The position numbers and the translations under genes are program-made. A stretch of DNA of 64,000 nt from DATASD01 sp035478835. GTDB lineage: Bacteria > Patescibacteriota > Saccharimonadia > Saccharimonadales > UBA4665. The DNA is taken from positions 255,452 to 319,451 of the forward strand of contig DATIJH010000009.1 of NCBI GenBank assembly GCA_035478835.1, in the 5' to 3' direction. This document shows positions 8,782 to 16,820 of this stretch, piece after piece (position 1 is the stretch's first letter; each line of letters begins with the position of its first letter). The notes under the pieces were generated by a model, which saw only the letters and a program-made list of their open reading frames with translations, did not search any database and was not told where the DNA came from.

Positions 8782-8811
8782 TTGTGTTTTGCCCTTCCCT
8801 CGCGCTATAAT
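8782..8811 (+). promoter_or_regulatory. Promoter of the alpha-glucan gene cluster
   Basis: -35 TTGTGT at 8782-8787 and a perfect -10 TATAAT at 8806-8811, with an 18-base spacer. It lies 38 bases ahead of the GT4 start and probably drives the whole three-gene cluster. Confidence 0.7.
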
Positions 8812-8848
8812 AAATGCGAGAAGAGCTTAAGCAAGTAAAAAGAGGGCG

Positions 8849-10069
8849 ATGAAAATCTTGATGCTGGGGTGGGAACTCCCGCCCAACAACAGTGGTGGAC
8901 TCGGGGTCGCATGTTACGAGCTGTGTAAATCGCTCGCCAAAAAAGGTGCGGATATTGAGTTTGTGCTGCCATATCAGGCCGACCACGGCATTGATTTTAT
9001 GACCGTTACTCCTGCCCGTCCGCAAGGTGTAGCCGAGGTGCTCAAATCCGGCATTGCCTACGACAGTTACAAGTATATTTTTAGCGATGGCCACAGCGAA
9101 TGGGTCGACATCCACGGCCAGCAGCAGCTGTTCGAGCGCGCCGTTGACCGAATGATCCGCGAAACCGGCCGCGATTTCGACATCGTGCATGCCCATGACT
9201 GGCTGACGTTTCGTGCTGCGCTGCGCGTTAAGCAATACAAGGGCTGCCCGCTGGTGGTGCATTTTCACTCTGTTGAGGCCGATCGCTCCGGCAAACAATA
9301 CGGCGGCAACCCGCTCGTACGCGAGATAGAATCGCTCGCGCTGCTCATGGCCGATCAAGTAATCGCCGTGAGCGAGCACACCAAAAAAGCCATCCTGCGC
9401 GAATACGACGTGCCGGCCAGTAAAATCGCCGTGGTACATAACAGCATCAACGCCGATCAAATGCAGCCGCTTGAGGCCGAAAACGCCTACCATTACGTTG
9501 CTGCCATGCGCGCCCAAGGGTACCGGGTGGTCACCAACGTTGGCCGCCTGACCATTCAGAAAGGCTTGCCCAATTTACTGCGTGCCGCCAAAGAAGTCAT
9601 TATGCGTGCACCAAAAACGCTGTTTCTAATTGTCGGCAGCGGCGAACAGTATTTTGAGCTTTTGCAGCTGAGCGCCGATCTCGGCATCGCCAAAAACGTC
9701 ATATTTACCGGATTCCAACGCGGCAAACGCTGGCGCGACTCCTACGCCATTGCCGATCTTTTTGTAATGCCTTCTATTTCCGAGCCGTTTGGTTTGACCG
9801 CGCTCGAGGCTGTCGGCTATGGCACGCCGGCCCTCGTCAGCAAGCAATCCGGCGTAGCCGAAGTCCTGCACAACTGCCTCAAAGTCGATTTTTGGGATGT
9901 CGCCGAAATGGCCAACCAAATTACCGCTGTTATTCAAAACGATGCTTTGCGCGATGAGCTCCACAAAAATGCCTACCAGGAGTTCGAAAAGCTGTCCTGG
10001 GACACGGCCGCCGACAAACTTTTCCGCGTGTACGGCGAAAACCTGCGCTTGCAAGGAGCGGCGGCATGA
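8849..10069 (+). CDS. GT4/GT5-like glycosyltransferase (glycogen synthase-like)
   Basis: 406 residues with a GT-B fold. The N-terminal MLGWELPPNNSGGLGVACYE matches the start of glycogen synthase-like and GT4 enzymes (GGLG binds the nucleotide-sugar phosphate). HAHDWLTFRAA is the central acceptor region, and the C-terminal domain has GRLTIQKGLPNLLRA, FTGF and the E-x7-E motif SEPFGLTALEA. It transfers a sugar from a nucleotide sugar. The neighbouring GH57 and GH15 genes point to an alpha-1,4-glucan product. It overlaps the GH57 gene by 4 bases (ATGA), showing translational coupling. Confidence 0.9.
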   Translation: MKILMLGWELPPNNSGGLGVACYELCKSLAKKGADIEFVLPYQADHGIDFMTVTPARPQGVAEVLKSGIAYDSYKYIFSDGHSEWVDIHGQQQLFERAVDRMIRETGRDFDIVHAHDWLTFRAALRVKQYKGCPLVVHFHSVEADRSGKQYGGNPLVREIESLALLMADQVIAVSEHTKKAILREYDVPASKIAVVHNSINADQMQPLEAENAYHYVAAMRAQGYRVVTNVGRLTIQKGLPNLLRAAKEVIMRAPKTLFLIVGSGEQYFELLQLSADLGIAKNVIFTGFQRGKRWRDSYAIADLFVMPSISEPFGLTALEAVGYGTPALVSKQSGVAEVLHNCLKVDFWDVAEMANQITAVIQNDALRDELHKNAYQEFEKLSWDTAADKLFRVYGENLRLQGAAA

Positions 10070-11277
10070 GCAAAAAAGCCATCGTCTTGTATTTGCACGT
10101 GCACCAGCCGTTTCGCGTACGTCATTACACCATCTTTGATGCCGGCGTCAATCACAACTACTTTGACGCACCGTACGATGAACGCACCAGCAACGAACGC
10201 ATCATCCACAAAGTTGCCGAAAAATCATACTTGCCCACCAACCGCTACCTGCTTGAACTCCTGCGCAAATATCCGGAATTTAAGCTGAGCCTGTCAATTA
10301 CTGGCACCGTTATTGAGCAGCTGGAGCGCTGGGCGCCGCACGTGCTCGAATCCTTCCGCGAACTTACCCGCACCGGCCGCGTCGAAATCGTTGCCGAAAC
10401 CTACCACCACAGCCTGGCGTTCTTTTACTCGCGCAGCGAATTCGAAACCCAAGTCCGTATGCACCGCGAAAAGGTCCAGCAAGTCTTTGGCCAAACGCCG
10501 CAAGTCTTCCGTAACACCGAGCTTTCATACAACAACGATGTCGCCTACTGGGCCGACAAAGCCGGCTACAAAGGCATCCTTACCGAAGGCTGGGACAAAG
10601 TGCTCGGCTGGCGCAGCCCCAACTATGTGTACCGCCCAGCTTACACCGAAAACATCCGCGTCCTCATGAAGAACTACAAGCTCAGCGACGACATTGCCTT
10701 CCGTTTTGGTGACCGCGACTGGAGCGAGTGGCCGCTCACCGCAAATAAATTCTCGCACTGGCTCAGCGAAACCGGTGACGCCACCAACTTCAATCTGTTT
10801 ATGGACTACGAAACATTTGGCGAGCACCAATGGAGCGAGTCTGGCATCTTCGACTTTTTGCAGCATTTGCCCGGCGAGTGGCTCAAAAACCCGGAGCACA
10901 CCTTTATGACCGTCAGCGAAACCATCGACAGTTTTGAGCCCGCCGACCAAGTCGACGTGCCGCAAACCATCACCTGGGCCGACACCGAGCGCGACCTCAG
11001 CGCCTGGCTCGGCAACAGCATGCAAACGTCGGCAATTTTGGAGCTATATGCGCTTGAATCGGCAATTTTAAACACCAACGACCTAGCGCTCATCGAAGAC
11101 TGGCGCCGCCTGCAAACTTCCGACCACTTTTATTACATGTGCACCAAGTGGTTTAACGACGGCGACATCCACGCCTACTTTAGCCCGTACGAAAATCCGT
11201 ACGACGCCTTTGTGGCTTTCATGAACACCTATCACGATCTCAAGTTCCGGTTAAGCGAAAAGGGTGTGGAGGTATAA
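10066..11277 (+). CDS. Glycoside hydrolase family 57 alpha-amylase/glucanotransferase-like
   Basis: 403 residues. The GH57 signature begins YLHVHQPFR; the catalytic nucleophile is predicted as Glu152 in FRNTELSYNN and the acid/base as Asp247 in FMDYETFGEHQW, both present. GH57 enzymes hydrolyse or transfer alpha-1,4-glucans, and some are branching enzymes. The absence of a signal peptide places it in the cytoplasm. Its position between a glycogen synthase-like GT and a GH15 glucoamylase suggests turnover or trimming of an internal alpha-glucan. The start codon overlaps the stop of the GT gene. Confidence 0.94.
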   Translation: MSKKAIVLYLHVHQPFRVRHYTIFDAGVNHNYFDAPYDERTSNERIIHKVAEKSYLPTNRYLLELLRKYPEFKLSLSITGTVIEQLERWAPHVLESFRELTRTGRVEIVAETYHHSLAFFYSRSEFETQVRMHREKVQQVFGQTPQVFRNTELSYNNDVAYWADKAGYKGILTEGWDKVLGWRSPNYVYRPAYTENIRVLMKNYKLSDDIAFRFGDRDWSEWPLTANKFSHWLSETGDATNFNLFMDYETFGEHQWSESGIFDFLQHLPGEWLKNPEHTFMTVSETIDSFEPADQVDVPQTITWADTERDLSAWLGNSMQTSAILELYALESAILNTNDLALIEDWRRLQTSDHFYYMCTKWFNDGDIHAYFSPYENPYDAFVAFMNTYHDLKFRLSEKGVEV

Positions 11278-11280
11278 AAT

Positions 11281-13215
11281 ATGGGGCGGCCAGTCGTCTT
11301 AAGTAATGGGCAATTGTTCGTGGGACTCGACGAAATGGGCCACGTGCACGATTTTTATTATCCGTATGTTGGCCTCGACAACCTGGCAAACGCCCGCAGC
11401 ACGCAGCACAAAATCGGCGTGTGGGTTGACGGCACATTCCATTGGATGGCCGATGGCACCTGGAAAATTACGGTTGATTTTGAGCCCGACGCGCTCGTAA
11501 GCACCATTAAGGCCGAATCCGACGCGCTGCAGTTGACGCTCGAACTCATTGACTTCGTTGATACCGATTACAATGCCTTTATCCGTCGCGTGCGCATAAC
11601 CAATAACTCCGATGCCGAGCGCGATATCCGGCTCTTTATGCATCAAGTCTTTCAAATTTCCCGCGCCGGCCGAGCCGACACCGCTATGTTCGTGCCGGAC
11701 GATGACTATATTTTGGACTACAAAGGCCGCTGCTGTTTGCTGATAGCCGGCAAATTTACCGACCACGGCAGCTTCGACCAATACGCCGTGGGTAATTATG
11801 CCATCGAGGGCAAGGACGGCACCTTCCGCGATGCCGAAGACGGCGAGCTGTCCGGCAACGCCATCGAGCACGGTGGCGTAGATTCCGTGCTGCGTTTTCG
11901 TCGCGTAACGCCGGGCCATCAGTCATTCGAGGTTGATTACTGGGTCGTGGCCGCCGACAGCCAAAGCGACGCCCAGGTTATCCACACCAAGCTCAAATAT
12001 TATCCGATCGACGACCGCCTGCACTTGGCGCGCGACCACTGGCAACAATGGCTTGCCGCCAGCAGCGAGCAGTTTAAAAAAATTCCGGAGCAGTATCTGG
12101 TGCCGGTCAAAAAAAGCATGCTCATCATTAAGGCACACTGCGACGAGCGCGGCTCTATCCTAGCCAGTGGCGACTCCAGCATCTTTAACTTTGGCCGCGA
12201 CTACTACTGTTACTGCTGGCCGCGCGACGCAGCATACGCCGTCTGGCCGCTCATACGCCTTGGCCAATTCGAAGAGGCCAAAAAGTTCTTCTTGTTCGCG
12301 CGCGACACCATGCACCGCGACGGCTACCTCATGCACAAATACCAGCCGGACCGCGCCATCGGCAGCACCTGGCATCCGTTAGTGCACGGCCGCCACAAAG
12401 AGCTCGCCATTCAAGAAGACGAAACCGCCATCGTCGTCTACATGCTTGGCGAATACTACCGCGCCAGCAAAGACGTCGCCTTTATCGAGAGCTTTTACGA
12501 CACTTTTATTGCCCGCTGCGCCGCGTTCATGGCCAATTTTATCGATGCCGCCACTGGTTTGCCGCACGCCAGCTACGACCTGTGGGAGCAAAAATTCCTG
12601 ACATCGACATACACGGTTTGTACCGTAATTGCCGCGCTCGAGACCGCAACCGAGCTCGCCACAGCCCTCAACCACCCCGACGACGCCGTACACTGGCAGC
12701 ATGCTGCCGAGAAAATCCGCGCCGGCCTTGGCAGTCTGTATCATCCGGACGGTTACTACCGAAAAGGCTTCTTGCTGCAGGAAAACGGCGACTTGCAGTA
12801 CGACGACACGCTCGACGCCTCCAACTTTTACGGACCGTACATGTTTGGCAAACTGCCCATGAGCGACACGACGCTCATATCTACGCTCGATCAGGTTGTT
12901 GGGCGGCTTCACAATAGTTCACCCATTGGCGGTGTCATCCGTTTTGAGCACGATGATTACTTCTTATCAAAGGCGCAGTACAAGGGGAATCCGTGGATCG
13001 TTTGCACTGAATGGCTGGCGCAGTATTACATCAGCACCGGCGAAGTCGAAAAAGCCAAGGAGCTCATGCAGTGGGTGCTTGATCGCCGGCAGTACAGCGG
13101 CGTTTTGAGCGAGCAGTTTGACCCGGACAACGGCTTTGCACTAAGTGTCACGCCGCTTGTATGGAGCCACGCCGAGCTCATTAACACAGTGCTCGATCTG
13201 GCGAAGATCGAATAA
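11281..13215 (+). CDS. Glycoside hydrolase family 15 (glucoamylase-like)
   Basis: 644 residues, of usual length for prokaryotic GH15. The N-terminal ~270 residues are a beta-sandwich and the rest an (alpha/alpha)6 barrel. The barrel holds WPRDAAYAVWPLI, the general acid Glu436 in YDLWEQ, and the general base Glu632 in WSHAEL. The expected reaction is release of glucose from the non-reducing ends of alpha-glucans; trehalase activity is also known in the family. No signal peptide is visible. The ATG is 3 bases after the GH57 stop, so the three genes form one operon, closed by the hairpin at 13238-13277. Confidence 0.93.
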   Translation: MGRPVVLSNGQLFVGLDEMGHVHDFYYPYVGLDNLANARSTQHKIGVWVDGTFHWMADGTWKITVDFEPDALVSTIKAESDALQLTLELIDFVDTDYNAFIRRVRITNNSDAERDIRLFMHQVFQISRAGRADTAMFVPDDDYILDYKGRCCLLIAGKFTDHGSFDQYAVGNYAIEGKDGTFRDAEDGELSGNAIEHGGVDSVLRFRRVTPGHQSFEVDYWVVAADSQSDAQVIHTKLKYYPIDDRLHLARDHWQQWLAASSEQFKKIPEQYLVPVKKSMLIIKAHCDERGSILASGDSSIFNFGRDYYCYCWPRDAAYAVWPLIRLGQFEEAKKFFLFARDTMHRDGYLMHKYQPDRAIGSTWHPLVHGRHKELAIQEDETAIVVYMLGEYYRASKDVAFIESFYDTFIARCAAFMANFIDAATGLPHASYDLWEQKFLTSTYTVCTVIAALETATELATALNHPDDAVHWQHAAEKIRAGLGSLYHPDGYYRKGFLLQENGDLQYDDTLDASNFYGPYMFGKLPMSDTTLISTLDQVVGRLHNSSPIGGVIRFEHDDYFLSKAQYKGNPWIVCTEWLAQYYISTGEVEKAKELMQWVLDRRQYSGVLSEQFDPDNGFALSVTPLVWSHAELINTVLDLAKIE

Positions 13216-13237
13216 CTTTGCGCGGCCTCAAACGGAG

Positions 13238-13277
13238 CTACAAAATAACCGCCCTGATATGAGCGGTTATTTTGTAG
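13238..13277. terminator. Bidirectional terminator between the glucan operon and rpmG
   Basis: A perfect 15-bp inverted repeat (13238-13252 and 13263-13277) with a 10-base loop; the outer part is A/T-rich. It sits between convergent gene ends at 13215 (+) and 13294 (-). Confidence 0.85.
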
Positions 13278-13293
13278 TTTGCCGTAAGGCAGC

Positions 13294-13491
13294 CTATTTT
13301 TTGACTTCGTTGCGGCCCAAGTTTTTCTTGGTCTCGGTGAACTTTACGTGTCGGCGCAGCTTTGGGCTGTATTTGCGCAAAGTGAGCTTTTCAGGCGTGT
13401 TCATGGTATTTTTGGTCGTGTAATAGATGCGCTCGCCAGATTCTTCGCTGACCAAGCCGATGATTTTACGCTTCTCGCCTTTTTTTGCCAT
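13294..13491 (-). CDS. rpmG: 50S ribosomal protein bL33
   Basis: 65 residues with the L33 core RIYYTTKNTMNTPEKLTLRKYSP. The four zinc-binding cysteines of the C+ type are absent, so this is a C- form that folds without zinc. It sits in the 50S subunit near the E site. It has its own promoter (13527-13555) and lies downstream of the Thr-Tyr-Thr tRNA cluster, a neighbourhood often found near tuf, secE and nusG in other bacteria; secE and nusG are not here. Confidence 0.95.
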   Translation of the reverse strand: MAKKGEKRKIIGLVSEESGERIYYTTKNTMNTPEKLTLRKYSPKLRRHVKFTETKKNLGRNEVKK

Positions 13492-13526
13492 AAATAAAAA
13501 TTACCTTTTATAATTCAATCTTTATC

Positions 13527-13555
13527 ATTTTAACAGATATAAAGTGGGTTGTAAA
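13527..13555 (-). promoter_or_regulatory. rpmG promoter
   Basis: On the minus strand: -35 TTTACA (13555-13550), 17-base spacer, -10 TAAAAT (13532-13527). It gives a leader of about 30 bases before the rpmG ATG, with AAAAGG as a distant ribosome-binding site. Confidence 0.8.
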
Positions 13556-13557
13556 CA

Positions 13558-14046
13558 CTAACTTCGATGCTGCGCGTTGAGCTGTTGCGCGCCATCCTGT
13601 AGATCGCCCAATAATCTATTTATGTCAGGGGTATCAAGTGACGACCTAACGTTGTGCATAATGCTCCAGTAACTGACATCTGTTGCAGAAATGCGGTATT
13701 CGAGCAGCGGGCGCACCTGCTGCTCATCGTCACCGCCCGTTTTATCGACGTCGCGCCAGACGAGCACGTTAGCAACGAGCGGATTGTTATTTTGATTTTC
13801 TCTGCAGAGACCCGCACGTGACATCCGCCACTCGAGCGAAAGGCCGTCCATGTATGGAGTTTTGATGCTCGCTACGTTATTTACGGGGCCAGTTACCGAC
13901 GCTTCGAAGTCGGGTTGCTGGATAGTGACCCATTTTGCAATTATCGAATCGGTAAAGGCTAGCAAGCCGTGACAAGCGGCGCCATACTCTGGGTCACTTG
14001 GCTTTGGGCGTTCCCGTGGCAAAAGTTGCTGTTCTATGAATTTCAT
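13558..14046 (-). CDS. Hypothetical protein
   Basis: 162 residues, soluble, with no signal peptide. A central segment reads PYMDGLSLEWRMSRAG and a later one LLEYRISATDVSYWSI, which suggests an alpha/beta domain. I do not recognise the family. It lies between the tRNA cluster and rpmG on the same strand; its stop codon is next to the rpmG -35 box. Its function cannot be inferred from context. Confidence 0.65.
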   Translation of the reverse strand: MKFIEQQLLPRERPKPSDPEYGAACHGLLAFTDSIIAKWVTIQQPDFEASVTGPVNNVASIKTPYMDGLSLEWRMSRAGLCRENQNNNPLVANVLVWRDVDKTGGDDEQQVRPLLEYRISATDVSYWSIMHNVRSSLDTPDINRLLGDLQDGAQQLNAQHRS

Positions 14047-14099
14047 AATTGTTGTGTAGTAAAAAGCCTGCGTGGGAGCAGACTCTTATTATTCGTTGC

Positions 14100-14174
14100 T
14101 GGAGCCGAAGACGAGGATTGAACTCGTGACCCCCGCCTTACCATGGCGATGCTCTACCACTGAGCTACTTCGGC
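14100..14174 (-). tRNA. tRNA-Thr (GGT anticodon)
   Basis: On the minus strand the acceptor GCCGAAG pairs with CTTCGGC, followed by T and an encoded CCA. The anticodon stem TCGCC/GGCGG closes the loop ATGGTAA, giving anticodon GGT. The T arm has the standard GTTCAATCC. It is the last of three tRNAs in the cluster. Confidence 0.96.
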
Positions 14175-14201
14175 ACGTCGGACAGTTGGACCTTCCAATA
14201 T

Positions 14202-14286
14202 TGGTGCAGGGAGAGGGATTCGAACCCCCCAAGGCTGAGCCAGATGATTTACAGACACCCGTGTTTGACCGCTTCACTATCCCTGC
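14202..14286 (-). tRNA. tRNA-Tyr (GTA anticodon)
   Basis: Class II tRNA with a long variable arm. The acceptor GCAGGGA pairs with TCCCTGC and an encoded ACCA end follows. The anticodon loop CTGTAAA gives GTA, and the T loop is GTTCGAATC. It is the second gene of the Thr-Tyr-Thr cluster. Confidence 0.96.
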
Positions 14287-14310
14287 ATGGAGTATATTGT
14301 ACCAGAAAAT

Positions 14311-14327
14311 CTTGGAGCCGACAGAGG
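14311..14327. repeat. Second copy of the tRNA-Thr(TGT) 3' end
   Basis: These 17 bases repeat 14392-14408 exactly: the last part of tRNA-Thr(TGT) including CCA plus two further bases, 81 bases away in direct orientation. It may be an att-like scar or a partial tRNA duplication. Confidence 0.8.
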
Positions 14328-14353
14328 CAAAAAGCCAAAGTCTTGGCTTTTTG
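14328..14353 (-). terminator. Hairpin with T-run after tRNA-Thr(TGT)
   Basis: A perfect 11-bp inverted repeat (14328-14338 and 14343-14353) with a 4-base loop; the arms carry A5 and T5. It lies between tRNA-Thr(TGT) and tRNA-Tyr and could terminate or act as a processing signal. Confidence 0.6.
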
Positions 14354-14393
14354 TAGACGCGAGCGAAGCGTCGATGCAAAAAGCTGTTTCACT

Positions 14394-14469
14394 TGGAGCC
14401 GACAGAGGGATTCGAACCCACGACCCGCTGTTTACAAAACAGCCGCTCTAGCCACTGAGCTATGTCGGC
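14394..14469 (-). tRNA. tRNA-Thr (TGT anticodon)
   Basis: The acceptor GCCGACA pairs with TGTCGGC, followed by T and an encoded CCA. The anticodon stem GCTGT/ACAGC closes TTTGTAA, giving anticodon TGT. The T arm has GTTCGAATC. It is the promoter-proximal member of the cluster, with a strong promoter at 14490-14518. Confidence 0.96.
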
Positions 14470-14489
14470 AGATTGCCAAGTACCGGTGT

Positions 14490-14518
14490 ATTTTAGCAGA
14501 ATTTACCGCTTGTGACAA
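14490..14518 (-). promoter_or_regulatory. tRNA cluster promoter
   Basis: On the minus strand: -35 TTGTCA (14518-14513), 17-base spacer, -10 TAAAAT (14495-14490). The distance to the mature 5' end of tRNA-Thr(TGT) is about 20 bases. Confidence 0.82.
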
Positions 14519-14531
14519 TAGAAGTAGTTGA

Positions 14532-14912
14532 CTATCTAGCAGTTGCCAACTGTACGATTAGCCCTACAACTAGAACTACGGTCAGAATGACTAACCCAAC
14601 AGTCAGAATGACGATACGCTTAGTGAGTTTTATTAGAGTCTGCGTTTGGGTAGAGGCTTCAAAGCTCAAGCCCTTAATGGACTTTGTTAGGGAGATCAAC
14701 TCCTTTGTTTGAGCTGACGATTCGTGGTTGAATTCCTGCAGCTTATTTATAAGATTACCGATCTCGCCTTCAACCCGTGCATTGGACTCAATCAACTTAG
14801 CGTTCGACCTAATTACGTAGCTATCGCCTAGTCGCATGTTGTTTTTCGCGTTAGTTGCAAGTTCCTCGGTTTCCCGGATAAGTTGTTGCTGAGATTTCCT
14901 GTCGAGATTCAC
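14532..14912 (-). CDS. Small tail-anchored coiled-coil membrane protein
   Basis: 126 residues. The first ~95 are polar, Asn/Gln/Glu/Lys-rich and helical, well suited to a coiled coil; the last ~28 form one hydrophobic helix (IVILTVGLVILTVVLVVGLI) ending in QLATAR. This predicts a C-terminal tail anchor. The base composition is more A/T-rich than in neighbouring genes, as in the next gene, which hints at later arrival. No family is recognised. Confidence 0.7.
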   Translation of the reverse strand: MNLDRKSQQQLIRETEELATNAKNNMRLGDSYVIRSNAKLIESNARVEGEIGNLINKLQEFNHESSAQTKELISLTKSIKGLSFEASTQTQTLIKLTKRIVILTVGLVILTVVLVVGLIVQLATAR

Positions 14913-14958
14913 AATAAATGCTCTATTCTAGCGCAAAGCTACGCTTGATTGAAATGCT

Positions 14959-15255
14959 TCAGTTTCTGAACTCGTCTCTGTGCTCTAATGCGAGATCATT
15001 GAGTCTGGCTAGCTGCTCAGAGGTTAGTGGCTTAACAGTTACGAGCTTCGTAACCAAGCCCGTGTCGCTAGGCCAGGGTTGAATTTTCTCAATATCCAGC
15101 CTAACGTTGTGCCATATAATGTAGTCCAGCTTTAGGCCTTCTGAAAGCTCTTGCTCAGTTGAGCCTTCGGCAATCCAGAGTCTCATACCATTTGCGGTGT
15201 TTTGTGGACGTATGATCATATAGACAGTATACTCTGTTCGGCTTCTGGTCGCCAC
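14959..15255 (-). CDS. Hypothetical small protein
   Basis: 98 residues, soluble, with segments such as TEYTVYMIIRPQNTA and LTSEQLARLNDLALEHRDEF. It lies in the same lower-GC patch and strand as the tail-anchored coiled-coil gene, 46 bases upstream of it, and the two may travel together. No family is recognised. Confidence 0.6.
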   Translation of the reverse strand: MATRSRTEYTVYMIIRPQNTANGMRLWIAEGSTEQELSEGLKLDYIIWHNVRLDIEKIQPWPSDTGLVTKLVTVKPLTSEQLARLNDLALEHRDEFRN

Positions 15256-15276
15256 TGCTTAAGGCGGCTCTATTTT

Positions 15277-15930
15277 TTAAACCACGACGCGGCGGGGGCG
15301 CATCATGCGCTTGGGGCGGCCGTCGGGGACGATGAGTTTTTTGAGCTTCTGCCCGATCATATCCGCCTGGGCTTGCATGCCGCGCGACTCGTAAGCGTGC
15401 TGCAACAGCGCATAGGTTTCTTTGTTGGGCTCGAGCTCGGCCGCTTTTTCGAGCGATTGGAACATCATTTTTTCGTTGCCGAGCTTTTCCTGTACCTTGG
15501 CGTAAGCAACGTGGCGGGCGGCCAAAGAATCCTCGAGTTTTAATGCTTGTTCAAAAGCGATCGCGGCTTTTTCGTAGTTCTCGGTTTCATAATAAATGAG
15601 GCCGAGGTTGTGCAGGCTCGAAGGCGTGGCCTCGATGCTCGAGGCAATCTCGAAGCAGTCGATCGCGTCGCGGTATTCCTTTTGTTTGGCGTACAAAATG
15701 CCGAGGCGGTTATATGCGGCGGCGTTCTTTTCGTCGATTTTAAGAATGGTCAGTAGTGCTTTTTCGGCGCGCAAAAAGCGGTTTTCGCGCATACCCTGGT
15801 GCGCGATGTCCCATAGCTTGCCGAGGCGATCGCCGATTTTACGCGAAGCACCGGCGAACTCGTCGTCGTGGATTTTGGCGTTGTGATATGCCAGCCAGCC
15901 AAACCCGACAATAAATACCAACTCGTACAT
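15277..15930 (-). CDS. TPR-repeat protein with an N-terminal membrane helix
   Basis: 217 residues. A short hydrophobic N-terminus (MYELVFIVGFGWLAY) may anchor the protein. Four or so tetratricopeptide repeats follow, visible as AAAYNRLGILYAKQKEYRDA, SLHNLGLIYYETENYEKA and later copies; the C-terminus is basic (RPKRMMRPRRVVV). TPR domains are protein-protein scaffolds. It ends the minus-strand gene group that begins with the trpS leader promoter. Confidence 0.88.
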   Translation of the reverse strand: MYELVFIVGFGWLAYHNAKIHDDEFAGASRKIGDRLGKLWDIAHQGMRENRFLRAEKALLTILKIDEKNAAAYNRLGILYAKQKEYRDAIDCFEIASSIEATPSSLHNLGLIYYETENYEKAAIAFEQALKLEDSLAARHVAYAKVQEKLGNEKMMFQSLEKAAELEPNKETYALLQHAYESRGMQAQADMIGQKLKKLIVPDGRPKRMMRPRRVVV

Positions 15931-15953
15931 AACTAGGGTTATTATAGCAAACT

Positions 15954-16820
15954 TTACAAGGCAAGCATAAGATTTGTGAATACGAGCTTGGCGTTGGCGT
16001 TCCGCGCGAGTGCCGTTCGGGCGGCGTATGCGGCGGCGATAATGTTATGCCACTGTTTAATCTTGGCCGGCGCAGCGGTTTTAGCGGCTTGAGCGAGTCC
16101 GGTTTCGGCGATTTGCTGCAACGCGGCGAGCACGTATGTGGCCTCGTCCTTCTTTTTGCTGAGCGCATCGACCATGGCGAGGCGTTCAAATACGGGCTTT
16201 TGTAGGATGTCTTTAGCCTGATTGACAGCGGTGATGAGCGGGTGATTTTGCTCCTCGGCCAGCAGCGCGTGCATGAGGCCGGGCCGGCCGCCGCTCAAAA
16301 AATAAGCTTTGTTGACTGCGTCCTCGGGATACTGGGCGCTGAAATGGGCACGGATTTGCTGCTCATCTGGCGTTTGTATCGCAAGCGCTTGCACGCGCGA
16401 CATGATCGTTGGCAGCAGCGCCCGCTCGCTCTCGACCGTCAGGATCACAATCGTGTCGCTCGGCGGCTCTTCCAGAAGCTTCAAAAAAGCATTCTGCGCC
16501 TCGGTAGTCATTTTTTCGGCGGCGAGCACTATAATTGCGCGGCGGATCGTGCCCTTCCCGGTTGTTTTGAGCTGCGTAAAATGCTGCAGTTCGCGAATGT
16601 GCTCGATCTGAATGGTTTGATCGGCGTCGTTGAGCAGCAAAAAATATGGATAGTTGGTGAGATCGTCCGGCTCTATATGCAAAATTTCTGCGGCGAGCTG
16701 CACGGCAAGTGTGCGCTTGCCACTGCCCACGGCGGCGATAATAGCCATAGCCTGGGCGGGATTGTTGCCGGCTCGCAGCAGCTGCTCGGCGGTTTTAGTG
16801 TGGAGAACAAGCGCGTCCAT
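15954..16820 (-). CDS. holB: DNA polymerase III delta'-like AAA+ subunit
   Basis: 288 residues. A Walker A-like loop AAVGSGKRT near residue 30 is followed by FLKLLEEPPSDTIVILTV, the clamp-loader signature, and by TIMSRVQ in place of the usual SRC sensor motif. These features identify a clamp-loader delta'/tau-like ATPase that loads the sliding clamp. The C-terminal collar domain is less conserved. The start at 16820 overlaps the TGA of the pseudouridine synthase gene (TGATG). A GTG one codon upstream is an alternative. Confidence 0.88.
   Translation of the reverse strand: MDALVLHTKTAEQLLRAGNNPAQAMAIIAAVGSGKRTLAVQLAAEILHIEPDDLTNYPYFLLLNDADQTIQIEHIRELQHFTQLKTTGKGTIRRAIIVLAAEKMTTEAQNAFLKLLEEPPSDTIVILTVESERALLPTIMSRVQALAIQTPDEQQIRAHFSAQYPEDAVNKAYFLSGGRPGLMHALLAEEQNHPLITAVNQAKDILQKPVFERLAMVDALSKKKDEATYVLAALQQIAETGLAQAAKTAAPAKIKQWHNIIAAAYAARTALARNANAKLVFTNLMLAL

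Noticed and set aside
8585..9517. A 310-codon minus-strand frame opposite the dehydrogenase and GT4 genes
   Set aside because: It spans two well-identified plus-strand genes and has no recognisable domain.
10066..10069. UGA recoded as glycine, as in some CPR lineages
   Set aside because: TGA ends the GT4 frame exactly where the GH57 start overlaps, and other well-known genes also end normally at TGA; the standard code fits.
14100..14469. A missing tRNA-Gly hidden in the tRNA cluster gaps
   Set aside because: The gaps between the three tRNAs hold only the hairpin, the repeat and short spacers; no cloverleaf with a Gly anticodon can be formed.
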